This document shows positions 8,404 through 16,974 of a DNA stretch of 36,307 nucleotides, in pieces. Each line of letters opens with the position of its first letter. The first letter of the stretch is position 1. Below the pieces are notes generated by a model. It did no database searches. It saw only the letters and a list, made by a program, of their open reading frames with translations, and was not told where the DNA came from. The translations under genes and the position numbers were made by a program. The stretch comes from UBA1422 sp041752735. GTDB lineage: Bacteria > Bacillota > Clostridia > Peptostreptococcales > Anaerovoracaceae. The stretch is from assembly GCA_041752735.1 (NCBI GenBank), contig JBGSVW010000009.1:1-36307 (forward strand), read 5' to 3'.

Positions 8404-8957
8404 ATTTCTTCCTTTTTTTCCATTGCGGCTACGCAGAGATATTCCGGATGCACATCGATTTCAGAAAAAGCAATCCTTCGGTCCAAATAATTAATGTATG
8501 AGGCTGGGGTTTCATCTTCTGCTACATTAAGCCAATCAATCGTATCACCGATGGTAAGTCCAAATAATTTGATAAAGGCTTCTTTGCGGCACCAAATTCT
8601 GATAAACGATATGATGCCACCGGTTGCCACAGCTATTTGTTCCTCTGGTTGGAAGAAGCGTCGTGCAATGGCTTCATAATTTGAATGATTTTTATTTTGA
8701 ATATCTACACCGTTTTCCGCGTTGCCTATCAAGCAAACCCACATATGATCTGAATGGCTAACCGAAAAGTGTAAAGGATAACCTTCAATATACGGTTTTC
8801 CCTTCTGGGTTTTACAAATGGAAAAGGTACTATTATTGATTGGATATTGAAAACCTGTTTCTATGACATATTGCTTTAATGCCAAGGCAACGAGAGTTTC
8901 TGTATTTTGGTCTTTATTTTTATTTCCGGTATAATGTTCAAATACATATAATATCAT
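8376..8957 (-). CDS. Sfp-type 4'-phosphopantetheinyl transferase
   Basis: Transfers the phosphopantetheine arm of coenzyme A to a serine on carrier proteins (acyl, peptidyl or aryl carrier domains). Visible family motifs: KGKPYIEGYPLHFSVSHSD at 52-70, the magnesium-binding Asp in NGVDIQ (D85) and the W-KEA-K block FIRIWCRKEAFIKLFG at 118-133 (E126). Length 193 is a little short for Sfp (about 220-240). No carrier protein, NRPS or PKS gene is in the window, so its partner is elsewhere. Ribosome site is weak (GGCGG). It is the first gene of the ten-gene minus-strand series, just downstream of the yerC terminator. Confidence 0.9.
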   Translation of the reverse strand: MILYVFEHYTGNKNKDQNTETLVALALKQYVIETGFQYPINNSTFSICKTQKGKPYIEGYPLHFSVSHSDHMWVCLIGNAENGVDIQNKNHSNYEAIARRFFQPEEQIAVATGGIISFIRIWCRKEAFIKLFGLTIGDTIDWLNVAEDETPASYINYLDRRIAFSEIDVHPEYLCVAAMEKKEEIWIRKIQAE

Positions 8958-8994
8958 GGTATTTTCCGCCGCATTTCAATTCCCGTTTTTGCTA

Positions 8995-9036
8995 TAAAAT
9001 CAAAAGGGCCACGGCAAAGGAATTGTCCGCGGCCTT
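8995..9036 (-). terminator. Intrinsic terminator after yerC
   Basis: On the minus strand an 8-bp GC-rich stem (9027-9034 with 9007-9014, one G-U pair) and a 12-base loop are followed by a CTTTTGATTTT tract. It begins 10 bases past the yerC stop codon and separates yerC from the phosphopantetheinyl transferase operon. Confidence 0.85.
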
Positions 9037-9044
9037 CTTACCTA

Positions 9045-9341
9045 TTATTTGTTCTCCATTTTTGCCAAGATCAGTTTATAGCCATCTGCTCCATAAACCA
9101 AACATTTATTAATTCTACTGATTGTTGCGGTAGAAGCTCCTGTCATTTCTTCAATTTCACTGTAGGTCTTTTTTTCGTTTAATAATTTAGCGACTTCAAG
9201 TCTTTGAGCAATGGCGTGTATTTCGTTGATTGTGCAAATGTCCTCAAAAAATCGATAACAATCTTCTTCAGTCTCAAGCATTAAAATTGCCTTGAATAGT
9301 TTATCAATGTCGTCCCGTTTGAATCTGGATTCATATGTCAT
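9045..9341 (-). CDS. yerC: YerC/YecD-type TrpR-like regulator
   Basis: Small (98 residues) DNA-binding protein of the TrpR-related YerC family. Its helix-turn-helix spans about 60-81 (YSEIEEMTGASTATISRINKCL), preceded by the helical dimerisation region with AQRLEVAKLL. These proteins resemble the tryptophan repressor in fold but lack a proven tryptophan-binding role; the regulon is poorly known. AAAGGAG ribosome site 8 bases before the ATG. It is flanked by its own promoter (9385-9393) and terminator (8995-9036), so it forms a one-gene unit. No trp gene is nearby. Confidence 0.92.
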   Translation of the reverse strand: MTYESRFKRDDIDKLFKAILMLETEEDCYRFFEDICTINEIHAIAQRLEVAKLLNEKKTYSEIEEMTGASTATISRINKCLVYGADGYKLILAKMENK

Positions 9342-9384
9342 GAGTGTACTCCTTTCATCCGGTGCTTTAGCACTTTACTGTATA

Positions 9385-9393
9385 ATTATATCA
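9385..9393 (-). promoter_or_regulatory. Extended -10 promoter for yerC
   Basis: Minus strand reads TGATATAAT, a consensus TGn-extended -10 element, about 44 bases before the yerC start. A possible -35 (TTGCGT) lies 16 bases further upstream inside the end of ctpA. The predicted start of transcription would give a leader of roughly 35-40 bases. Confidence 0.6.
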
Positions 9394-9395
9394 TG

Positions 9396-10568
9396 CTACT
9401 GAAGCAACGCAAGGGCTTTGTTCATTTGTTCATCGTCTGTAGTTTGTGGATTATCCTCAATGACAAAGTCTGGTGTGACGCCAATTTTATGAATAGTAGT
9501 TCCTAATGGTGAAAAGTACTGCTTAATGGTTAATTTAATTGCATCGCCTTCGGGTAATTGGGATGTGGATTGGACGATTCCCTTACCAAATGTGGTGATT
9601 CCAACCAATTGCCCATCATCACTATCCTTAATGGCAGCGGCGACTATTTCTGACGTACTGGCAGTTCCTTCATTCACCAGGACCACATAAGGTAAAGTGG
9701 TTTTTTGAGCATCGGATTCATAAAATTCCTTTTCACCATTTCGTGATTGAAGATAGGTGATCGTACCCTTTCCCATGAGTTTATCAGCTATTTGAACGCC
9801 TTCATCTACTAATCCGCCACCGTTATTGCGCAAATCAATAATTAATCCCGTAGCACCTTTTATTTCCAAGTCTCGCAATGCTGCGGTAAAGTCTTCGGAA
9901 GTCTGATCTTCAAATCCCGTAATTTGAATGTACCCGATGTTGTCTTTTCTGAGTTCATAATTAATGGATTCCGTGACAATTTTTGCTCGGATTAATGAAA
10001 TCGTGTATTCATTATTGTCTCGCTGATAGGTTACTTCGACTTTACTTCCCGCATCTCCGCGAATTGCGGTTCCTAAGGTTTCTAAATCTGTAAATTCTTT
10101 TCCATCGACTCTTAGAATCAAATCACCTGGCAATAAACCTGACTTTTGTGCAGGGCTGCCAGTTATGGTATTTAAGATTACAAATTCTCCACTGTCATCT
10201 TGCGCAAAGGTAATGCCAATTCCTTCGAATTCGCCTAAGGCGGAGGCCTTCCATGCCTCGTATTCATCTTTCGTCATATAAGCGGAATATACATCGTCAA
10301 GACCAGAAAATAGTCCTTTGTAGATACCAATTTCTAATGCATCCTTGTCTACATCTTTATAAAAACTCTCTTCTATGGTTTTATAAAGTTGTTCAAGCTT
10401 GGCATATTTATCATTTATGTAGATTAAATTTTCATATTCCGAAACAGAAACCTGAACTGTTCCAACATTTGCGATAATAGCGATTTGCATGCCCGCATAC
10501 ATTAATCCTCCTCCGGTGATCAGAGTCAGACATAGTATCAATGCAAAGGTTCTCTTTTTCATCGACAT
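9396..10568 (-). CDS. ctpA: S41-family carboxy-terminal processing protease
   Basis: Membrane-anchored serine protease facing outside the cell, of the CtpA/CtpB/Prc group that trims C-termini of exported proteins. One N-terminal hydrophobic anchor (7-33), a helical region, a PDZ domain at about 110-195 (EGIGITF to YTISLIR) and the S41 core after about 205. The Ser-Lys pair is visible: S304 in GTASTSE and K329 in TFGKG; the NNGGG loop is at 248-252. 390 residues is usual. The start has two close ATG codons with an AGAGG site before the first. It is the last gene of the ftsE operon, 20 bases after recJ. Co-location with ftsEX and an M23 hydrolase suggests it processes a cell-wall protein, possibly that hydrolase; this is inference. 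Confidence 0.93.
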   Translation of the reverse strand: MSMKKRTFALILCLTLITGGGLMYAGMQIAIIANVGTVQVSVSEYENLIYINDKYAKLEQLYKTIEESFYKDVDKDALEIGIYKGLFSGLDDVYSAYMTKDEYEAWKASALGEFEGIGITFAQDDSGEFVILNTITGSPAQKSGLLPGDLILRVDGKEFTDLETLGTAIRGDAGSKVEVTYQRDNNEYTISLIRAKIVTESINYELRKDNIGYIQITGFEDQTSEDFTAALRDLEIKGATGLIIDLRNNGGGLVDEGVQIADKLMGKGTITYLQSRNGEKEFYESDAQKTTLPYVVLVNEGTASTSEIVAAAIKDSDDGQLVGITTFGKGIVQSTSQLPEGDAIKLTIKQYFSPLGTTIHKIGVTPDFVIEDNPQTTDDEQMNKALALLQ

Positions 10569-10588
10569 GAGTCAAGAGCCTCTCTTTC

Positions 10589-12241
10589 TTATAGATTCGG
10601 ATGTTCTTCAATCCGATCCACTACAAATTGTACTTTTTTAGTTCCGTTCCAAACATTTAGCTGTAATGTGCCGTATAAATCAAGTAACGCCGTTCTATAT
10701 AGTTGCTGTTCATGCTGAATTGCTTTGGAAAATAGTACACATTCAGCTGAAGTACCGTCTGAAGAGTGGGCGAAAAATCTGGCATGGTTACCCTCTTTCC
10801 CCATTCTTTGTTGATTGGATAGTGTAACGGCTGATAGGCAGAATATTGGTCTTCGATTTTTACATCCAAAAGGCTCCATCAATTCTAGTTGTTCCATAAA
10901 GTCAAGTGTCATATCAGCTCCGGTAATATTCAAGTCATACTGGGATTTTTGTTGCAATAAATCTGGATCCTGCTTGAGCCTATCTTCCAAATCGATATTG
11001 GCTTGTGTTCTGAACTCTTGGAAATTTTCTTCGCTCATGAGAAATCCGCATGCGCCATGATGCCCACCAAATCGGATGAATAAATCCTTATATTTATCAA
11101 GAATTTGAAACATATCAATCTTGTCTGTACTCCGACCGGTTCCCTTTAGTAAACCTTCACATGGTGTTGCGATGATAACAGGTTTTTCATAAATATCCTT
11201 CAATTTGCCAGCTACGATTCCGGTAATTCCTTCGTGTGCATTTTCAGCTCGTATGATGGGAAACAAACTGTTTTGGCATTGTTCTTCTTTTAAGGCCATG
11301 CACTGAACAAATGTCTCCTCCTGGATTCTTTTTCGTTCCGCATTGTGAAGAACCAATTCACTGGCAAGTTTTTTTGCCCGATTTGGTTCGTTGCTGAGAA
11401 TCAAATCAACACCGATGACAGCATCTTTCATTCTACCGGCCGCGTTTAAGTGTGGTACAATGCAGTAGGCAATTTGGTCAGAACGGAGTGAATTGCTACT
11501 CATTGAAATTGCATCAACCAACAATTTGATTCCCAACCTATCATGCTTATTTAATTCATAAAGACCATATTTCGCCAGCGTACGATTTTCATCTACCATT
11601 GGGACGATATCGCCGATGGTTCCAATCGCAACAATATCCAGCAACCCGTTGGTAACTGATTTGGGTAGTTTCGATTTCTCCCGCAAAGCTTGTGCCAGCT
11701 TAAACGCAACACCACAACCGGCCAATCCTTTAAACGGATATGGGCAACCTTCTTGTTTGGGATTAATCAGAAGGCAATTGGCTTTTTTGTTCATTATACT
11801 ATGATGGTCCGTCACAATGATATCAAGACCGATGGACTTAGCATATTCAACCTCCTCGTAAGAAGTGCTGCCACAATCTACGGTAATAATAAGGTCTACG
11901 CCTCTGGCTTTCAGCTTATCAATCGCACATCGGTTCAAACCATATCCTTCACTGAAGCGGGAAGGAATATAATGGGTTACACGATCTGTCAGATGTGACA
12001 ACATGATTCTAAGGATGCAGATTGAAGTGATGCCATCAACATCGTAATCGCCATAAAGACAAATATTTTTTTGTTGCTTAATAGCTTTCAATATGAAATC
12101 CACTCCCGCTTCCATGTTGAGAAGTAGGAATGGATCATATGTTCGTTTAGGTTTGGATGTTAAAAACTCAATAATATCTTCTTCTTGCGAAATCCCGCGT
12201 AAAGAAAGCAATTCAAGTATTTTGGGATTTATGTCATTCAT
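10589..12241 (-). CDS. recJ: Single-stranded-DNA-specific exonuclease RecJ
   Basis: 5'-3' exonuclease of the DHH superfamily acting in recombination and mismatch repair. The manganese-binding residues are in YGDYDVDG (D65, D67, D69), VDCGS (D122) and the TDHH signature (D145-H147). The DHHA1 domain follows, with LNAAGR and RFGGHHGACGF (about 390-400), then a C-terminal OB-like domain beginning near 430. At 550 residues it is close to the E. coli enzyme and lacks the long C-terminal extension of many Firmicute RecJ proteins. The ATG overlaps the stop of the M23 gene (TAATG), a sign of coupled translation. It sits between two cell-envelope genes, an unusual place. Confidence 0.95.
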   Translation of the reverse strand: MNDINPKILELLSLRGISQEEDIIEFLTSKPKRTYDPFLLLNMEAGVDFILKAIKQQKNICLYGDYDVDGITSICILRIMLSHLTDRVTHYIPSRFSEGYGLNRCAIDKLKARGVDLIITVDCGSTSYEEVEYAKSIGLDIIVTDHHSIMNKKANCLLINPKQEGCPYPFKGLAGCGVAFKLAQALREKSKLPKSVTNGLLDIVAIGTIGDIVPMVDENRTLAKYGLYELNKHDRLGIKLLVDAISMSSNSLRSDQIAYCIVPHLNAAGRMKDAVIGVDLILSNEPNRAKKLASELVLHNAERKRIQEETFVQCMALKEEQCQNSLFPIIRAENAHEGITGIVAGKLKDIYEKPVIIATPCEGLLKGTGRSTDKIDMFQILDKYKDLFIRFGGHHGACGFLMSEENFQEFRTQANIDLEDRLKQDPDLLQQKSQYDLNITGADMTLDFMEQLELMEPFGCKNRRPIFCLSAVTLSNQQRMGKEGNHARFFAHSSDGTSAECVLFSKAIQHEQQLYRTALLDLYGTLQLNVWNGTKKVQFVVDRIEEHPNL

Positions 12242-13308
12242 TATAAGTAGCTCCTAGGATTTTGATATACGCCATTTAGCCTAACTTCAAAATGTAAATG
12301 AGGTCCGGTTGACATACCTGTGCTACCAACTTTTCCAATGGTCTGTCCTCGTGACACTGTCGCCCCTACACTAACCAGACGAGTGCTTAAATGGGCATAT
12401 AATGTCGCGATGCCTCCACCATGATCCACAATGATCATGTTGCCATAGCTAGAATTATAATAGGATGCAATGACCTTCCCGCTGTTTGCAGCGATGATTC
12501 TAGCACCATATGGGGCTGCAATATCAATCCCCGTATGCATTTTCTTGTAACCCAATATGGGGTGGATTCGATAACCAAATTCCGAAGAGACTCTGGTATA
12601 ACCTGGGGTTGGCCAACTTAGTAGCCCCCCTGCATAGTTTCCATTTCCCGAAAGAGCTTGAATTTCTCTGATGATGCGATCTGCTTCTGCGTTGAGCGCA
12701 TCCAATTCAGATTCAAGCTTTTTGTTTTCGGCAGTAGCTGCTGACCGCTTGGATGACATCACTGCTTGTCCGGCAGTTAGCGAAGCTTCTTTGGCGCTTA
12801 AGCTTTGCTGCAAAACTATCAGTTCGTTCTTTTGTACTTCGATAGCTGTATAACTGTCCTTTAATGAAATTACTAAATTTTTGTCGTTTTCGTAAATCAG
12901 TGAAATCATTTCCATATTCGCAATGAATTCACTGATATTGCCGGAGCTAAATAAAATATCTATAAAACTCACTGAACCACTTTTGTAGATTTGCCGCAAT
13001 CTGGCATTCAATTCGCTAGAAGACTTGTCAATTTCGGCCTTCTTTACTGCTAATTCCTGCTCTTTAACGGCAATATTTCCTTCTAATGCACTAATATCAT
13101 TTTCGGTCTCTGTGATTGCCGCTTGGAGTTCTGCGATTTCTGCATTTAGCGCTTTGATTTCTTTTTTGTTGTCATTCACCTGATTCTGTGTTTTCCTGAT
13201 TTTCTCTAGGATATCATCCAAACTAGAAGCATACGAAAAACTAACTCCACATAGTAATAAAGTTGTGAGCACAAGCGCTATGAATATTCGAAATTTAGTA
13301 TTTCTCAT
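12241..13308 (-). CDS. Secreted coiled-coil M23 (LytM) peptidoglycan hydrolase, FtsEX partner
   Basis: Exported hydrolase with the layout of EnvC and of pneumococcal PcsB-type FtsEX partners, but with an M23 domain. Signal peptide 1-27 (cleavage near SYA-SS), a long coiled coil in two arms (28-105 and 145-220), a linker, then LytM at 230-355. The zinc ligands are all present: H258 and D262 (HTGID), H306 (YAHLS), H337/H339 (HLHFE). Unlike E. coli EnvC, whose LytM domain is degenerate, this one should be catalytically active, probably after activation by FtsEX through the coiled coil. AGGAGG lies 6 bases before the ATG; ftsX ends 11 bases upstream. Confidence 0.92.
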   Translation of the reverse strand: MRNTKFRIFIALVLTTLLLCGVSFSYASSLDDILEKIRKTQNQVNDNKKEIKALNAEIAELQAAITETENDISALEGNIAVKEQELAVKKAEIDKSSSELNARLRQIYKSGSVSFIDILFSSGNISEFIANMEMISLIYENDKNLVISLKDSYTAIEVQKNELIVLQQSLSAKEASLTAGQAVMSSKRSAATAENKKLESELDALNAEADRIIREIQALSGNGNYAGGLLSWPTPGYTRVSSEFGYRIHPILGYKKMHTGIDIAAPYGARIIAANSGKVIASYYNSSYGNMIIVDHGGGIATLYAHLSTRLVSVGATVSRGQTIGKVGSTGMSTGPHLHFEVRLNGVYQNPRSYL

Positions 13309-13319
13309 TCAGAACCTCC

Positions 13320-14213
13320 TTATGTATCAAGAAACTTTCTCATGGAAACAATGCTTCCCCAAGATCCAATACTGATTCCCAGTGCAATAAAAATCCAAAA
13401 TAGATTAAAAACCATGAAACCGGTTGGTACCAATGGCGCTGATAGTATTGTAACTAATTCGGTGCCAATTGCAACATGTACTCGACTGTATATCAGCCCA
13501 ACAATACCAACGGACACAGCTGCGGAAATGATTCCAATCATAATTCCTTCTGCAAGGAATGGACCTCTGATAAACCAACTTGTCGCACCTACATATTTCA
13601 TAATTGTGATTTCATCTGATCTGGCAAATACAGTTAATTTGATGGTGTTGGCCACCACAACCACAGATACAATGACTAGAAAAATCATTATCACAATAGC
13701 TGCTAGTTGCATACCGTTTGTGATCCTAATTAATTTATCAACAGTATCTTTGTAATATTTAACCCCTTCGATACCATCAAGAGTCTCGGCTTTAACGGCG
13801 ACTGCAGCTGATTTTTCGATATCGTCCACAGTAATAATGATTGAATTTGGCAAAGGGTTTTGTTGTAAGCCATCCAACAGATACCCGCTTTCACCCCATC
13901 GCTCTTTTAGTACTAATAATGCATCATCTTTGGATCTAAATTCCACTGTGGTAACGTCATCCCATTTTTCGATGTCGTCTACCATTGTTTCAATTGCATC
14001 AGTTTCAGTGGTGTCCTGTAGCCATACTTCTATGGTATTATAATCTTTTTTAACGGACTCCGAAGCCATATTCACATTAATGATAAGAATAAAAAACAAT
14101 CCTAGAATTAGAAGCATAGCGGTAATTGCGAAAATAGAAGCCAACGACATAGCCCTATTTCTATAAATCTGACGAAATGCCTGCTTTAAAGTGTACCCAA
14201 ATCTATTCATCAT
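13320..14213 (-). CDS. ftsX: Cell division ABC transporter permease FtsX
   Basis: Membrane subunit of FtsEX, which transmits ATP hydrolysis inside the cell to a wall hydrolase outside. The chosen start, MMNRFGYTLKQAF, gives 297-298 residues, the usual size; the frame is open further to 14306, but that part overlaps the ftsE end and is not FtsX-like. One N-terminal transmembrane helix (about 20-45) is followed by an extracellular loop of about 120 residues and three C-terminal helices. The motif MKYVGATSWFIRGPFLAEG is typical of FtsX. It overlaps ftsE by about 11 bases. The ribosome site is weak, fitting translational coupling. Confidence 0.94.
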   Translation of the reverse strand: MMNRFGYTLKQAFRQIYRNRAMSLASIFAITAMLLILGLFFILIINVNMASESVKKDYNTIEVWLQDTTETDAIETMVDDIEKWDDVTTVEFRSKDDALLVLKERWGESGYLLDGLQQNPLPNSIIITVDDIEKSAAVAVKAETLDGIEGVKYYKDTVDKLIRITNGMQLAAIVIMIFLVIVSVVVVANTIKLTVFARSDEITIMKYVGATSWFIRGPFLAEGIMIGIISAAVSVGIVGLIYSRVHVAIGTELVTILSAPLVPTGFMVFNLFWIFIALGISIGSWGSIVSMRKFLDT

Positions 14214-14955
14214 CTTCGTTTGCCAGCCCTTCTGTCTTATTGAAAATCTCTTTATCCGCAGATGACAGGATGCATACATCGGCATATCCGTATGTGCCAT
14301 AATCATCTCGGACTATCTTGCCTTTATCAATTGCTACTACACGTTTTTTCATCTTGTCAACAATATCCTTGGCATGAGTAACCATCAGCACTGTCGTTCC
14401 TCTTTGGTTAATCATATCAAGTAGTCTCATGATTTCCCATGCAGTATCCGGATCCAAATTTCCGGTTGGCTCATCAGCTATTAAAACCGTAGGTTTATTG
14501 ATAATCGCCCTAGCAATGGCGACTCTTTGTTGTTCTCCTGCAGATAACTCATCAGGATATTTGTCTGATTTACTGCTAATCCCCATTAAACTGAGGACCT
14601 GCGGTACTTGTCTTCGTATAGCTCGTTTGCTTTGATGTGTAATTTCCATTGCAAACGAAACATTTTCAAAAACAGTTTTTTTGGGCAGCAAACGAAAATC
14701 TTGGAATACAATTCCGATATTCCTGCGGTGGTCAGCTACTTGTCGATTTGACAATTTATTGACCTCTCGTTCATTCACCCTGATTGTTCCTTTTTCTGCA
14801 TCAATTTCTTTTAGAATCAATTTGATGAAAGTTGATTTTCCTGCGCCACTAGGGCCTACCAAAAAAACAAAGTCACCCTTATTTATCGTTATACAAACGT
14901 CATCAAGTCCAATGTTTGATTTATAACTCTTTGTAACATGGGTGAATTTTATCAT
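14203..14955 (-). CDS. ftsE: Cell division ATP-binding protein FtsE
   Basis: ATPase subunit of FtsEX. From the ATG at 14955, which has GGAGGGG 7 bases upstream, it has 250 residues; the frame is open to 15003, but the extra 16 codons lack a ribosome site and lie over the promoter. Walker A GPSGAGKS at 34-41, Q-loop VFQDF at 83-87, ABC signature LSAGEQQ at 137-143, Walker B VLIADE at 157-162, switch His in VTHAKD (H194). It is about 20 residues longer than usual FtsE because of an acidic C-terminal tail (after about 228) of unknown role. First gene of the ftsE-ftsX-M23-recJ-ctpA operon. Confidence 0.96.
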   Translation of the reverse strand: MIKFTHVTKSYKSNIGLDDVCITINKGDFVFLVGPSGAGKSTFIKLILKEIDAEKGTIRVNEREVNKLSNRQVADHRRNIGIVFQDFRLLPKKTVFENVSFAMEITHQSKRAIRRQVPQVLSLMGISSKSDKYPDELSAGEQQRVAIARAIINKPTVLIADEPTGNLDPDTAWEIMRLLDMINQRGTTVLMVTHAKDIVDKMKKRVVAIDKGKIVRDDYGTYGYADVCILSSADKEIFNKTEGLANEDDE

Positions 14956-14993
14956 CTTTGTGCCCCTCCAATGGTCTATCTGAACCACTACAT

Positions 14994-15022
14994 ATTGTAT
15001 CATGAAATATTGCGTTTTTCAA
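14994..15022 (-). promoter_or_regulatory. Sigma-A-type promoter of the ftsE operon
   Basis: Minus strand has TTGAAA (15017-15022), a 17-base spacer and TACAAT (14994-14999), close to the vegetative consensus. The predicted transcript start is about 30 bases upstream of the ftsE ribosome site. Nothing else is visible in 15023-15152 apart from the terminator of the neighbouring operon. Confidence 0.75.
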
Positions 15023-15152
15023 CACATATGTCTAAATAATAATGATTTCTCAACGTTTAGAGTCTACCATGGTTTAGTGAAGAGTATGTGATTTTTTACT
15101 ATTTCTTCAATTGCGCAAGGGGTGCATTTTTTCTTCCACCTATTCTGCTATT

Positions 15153-15185
15153 AAAAAAAAGAGGAAAGAATTAACTTCTTTCCTC
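15153..15185 (-). terminator. Intrinsic terminator after the transketolase genes
   Basis: On the minus strand a perfect 10-bp stem (15176-15185 with 15161-15170) and a 5-base loop are followed by an eight-base T-run. It lies 20 bases after the stop of the transketolase C-subunit gene and ends the mgtE-nnrD-tkt operon. Confidence 0.92.
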
Positions 15186-15205
15186 AACTATGATGGTAAC
15201 CTTAA

Positions 15206-16141
15206 TTATTTGTTAATTAGATGTTTTACAGCATTTACGATTTCTTCCGCAGTCATACCATACTTTTCTTTCAATTGTTCAGGTTTTCCAGACTCGCCAA
15301 AAGTGTCATGTTGGCCTACAAATGTCATTTGCGTCGGACAATTCACTGATAAGAATTCGGCTACCGCACCTCCCAATCCACCAATTACAGAATGTTCTTC
15401 GGCGGTTACGATGTGCTTTGTTTCTTTGGCTGCTGCCAGCAGAGTCTCCCCGTCCAATGGCTTAATGGTGTGCATATCAATAACTCGTGCTGAAATACCT
15501 TCCAGAATAAGTTGATCAGCCGCCTGCAGGGCATCGTAAACTATGATTCCTGTGGCAACAATTGTTACATCGTTTCCTTCTCGAAGTGTATTTGCTTTGC
15601 CAATAATGATTTCGTCCGTTTCAAGGTAATTAATGGGCACTGCTGAACGTCCCAATCGTACATAGCATGGTCCTTCTAATTGAACGACCTGTTTCATTAA
15701 TTTCATTGTAGAAACCCCATCCGAAGGGTTTATGACAATCATGCCTGGGATTGTACGCATCAACGCAATATCTTCAAAGGTCTGATGGCTAGCGCCATCC
15801 TCGCCGACTGTGATACCGGAATGTGTTGCACAAATCTTAACATTTGCATGGGTATAGCCGATAGAATTTCGAATGATTTCAAATGCCCGTCCCGCAGCAA
15901 ACATTGCGAAGGTGCTTGCGCATACAGTTTTACCAGAGACAGCAAAACCTGCAGCAGTTCCGAAAAGGTTTTGCTCGGCGATTCCCATGTTGAAAAATCG
16001 ATCAGGATACACCTTTGCAAAGTCTTTTGTTTTGGTTGAACCGGACAAATCGGCATCCAAAACAACCAGTTCCGGAAATTCTTCCCCTAGTTTAACAAGC
16101 GCTTTGCCATATGCATCTCTTGTTGCCATTTTGTCTGCCAT
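15206..16141 (-). CDS. Transketolase, C-terminal subunit
   Basis: Second half of a split transketolase, holding the pyrimidine-binding (Pyr) and C-terminal domains. 311 residues. Visible: MATRDAYGKALVKLGE at the start, the glutamate that activates the thiamine ring in GIAEQNLFGTAAGFA, FAMFAAGRAFEIIRNSIGY, and THSGITVGEDGASHQ near 107-121. The C-terminal domain has TAEEHSVIGGLGGAVAE. It works as a heteromer with the upstream gene, moving two-carbon units between sugar phosphates. Its ATG overlaps the stop of the N-subunit gene (TAATG), which suits one-to-one production. Confidence 0.95.
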   Translation of the reverse strand: MADKMATRDAYGKALVKLGEEFPELVVLDADLSGSTKTKDFAKVYPDRFFNMGIAEQNLFGTAAGFAVSGKTVCASTFAMFAAGRAFEIIRNSIGYTHANVKICATHSGITVGEDGASHQTFEDIALMRTIPGMIVINPSDGVSTMKLMKQVVQLEGPCYVRLGRSAVPINYLETDEIIIGKANTLREGNDVTIVATGIIVYDALQAADQLILEGISARVIDMHTIKPLDGETLLAAAKETKHIVTAEEHSVIGGLGGAVAEFLSVNCPTQMTFVGQHDTFGESGKPEQLKEKYGMTAEEIVNAVKHLINK

Positions 16142-16959
16142 TACTTGTCTCCTCCCAATTCTTCCAACGCTTTTTCGGTGTCTTCTTCCCCAGGCGCCTT
16201 ACCATGCCAATCTGCATTATCTTCCATAAAAGATACACCTTTTCCTTTATGTGTTTTTGCTACAATGACAGTAGGTTTTCCCTTGAATTGCTTAGCATTT
16301 TCCAATGCTTCTACAATTGCAGGGATGTCATGACCATCAATGCTCAAAACATTCCATCCGAAGGCTGCAAACTTTTCATCAATGGGTTTAACCATCATTA
16401 CATCATCATTCCAACCGTCAATCTGCAATCCATTCCAGTCCACCATGGCTGTTAGATTATCAAGTTTATAATGTCCGGCTGCCATCGCAGCTTCCCAGAC
16501 AATTCCTTCTTGTAGTTCTCCATCCCCCAACAGAACATAAATTCTTCCGGGGTTTTTGTCCAGTTTACCGGCCAAGGCCATTCCGATTGAGGATGAGAAC
16601 CCTTGTCCCAACGAACCAGTGGACATTTCCACACCAGGTACTTTATGCATATCAGGATGCCCTTGTAGTTTGCTGTTTATTTTTCGAAGCGTAGACAATT
16701 CTTCCATTGGAATATATCCTCTGTGTGCAAGAGTTGCATATAGAACCGGAGCTGCATGCCCCTTGGATAACACAAATTTATCCCGGTCAGGCATTGCTGG
16801 ATTGGATGGGTCTATATTCATTGTATGAAAAAATAATACAGTCATCATGTCGGTTGCAGAAAGGGATCCGCCTGGATGTCCAGATCCGGCAGCATGGATT
16901 TCGCGGATTATACTTCTTCGAATCCGCCCTGCTGTTTGGCATAATTTAATATATTCCAT
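16141..16959 (-). CDS. Transketolase, N-terminal subunit
   Basis: First half of a split transketolase, binding the diphosphate of thiamine diphosphate. 272 residues, as usual for this subunit. The substrate-binding His is in GSGHPGGSLS (H28), SKGHAAP is at 65-71 and STGSLGQGFS at 113-122. The ThDP/magnesium motif GDGELQEG starts at 145 and its Asn is N176 (VDWNGLQ). An AGGAGG site lies upstream. The gene follows nnrD by 15 bases. Split transketolases are common in Clostridia and archaea, so the split is native rather than a frameshift: the two frames overlap by a clean TAATG, and each half has proper domain ends. Confidence 0.95.
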   Translation of the reverse strand: MEYIKLCQTAGRIRRSIIREIHAAGSGHPGGSLSATDMMTVLFFHTMNIDPSNPAMPDRDKFVLSKGHAAPVLYATLAHRGYIPMEELSTLRKINSKLQGHPDMHKVPGVEMSTGSLGQGFSSSIGMALAGKLDKNPGRIYVLLGDGELQEGIVWEAAMAAGHYKLDNLTAMVDWNGLQIDGWNDDVMMVKPIDEKFAAFGWNVLSIDGHDIPAIVEALENAKQFKGKPTVIVAKTHKGKGVSFMEDNADWHGKAPGEEDTEKALEELGGDK

Positions 16960-16974
16960 TGTGTCCTCCTAAAT

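Noticed and set aside
9361..9372. Small hairpin between ctpA and yerC
   Set aside because: Only a 4-bp GTGC/GCAC stem with no T-run; not a terminator. It lies in the yerC leader.
15206..16959. Frameshifted single transketolase
   Set aside because: The two frames meet at a clean TAATG with complete domain ends, as in known split transketolases.
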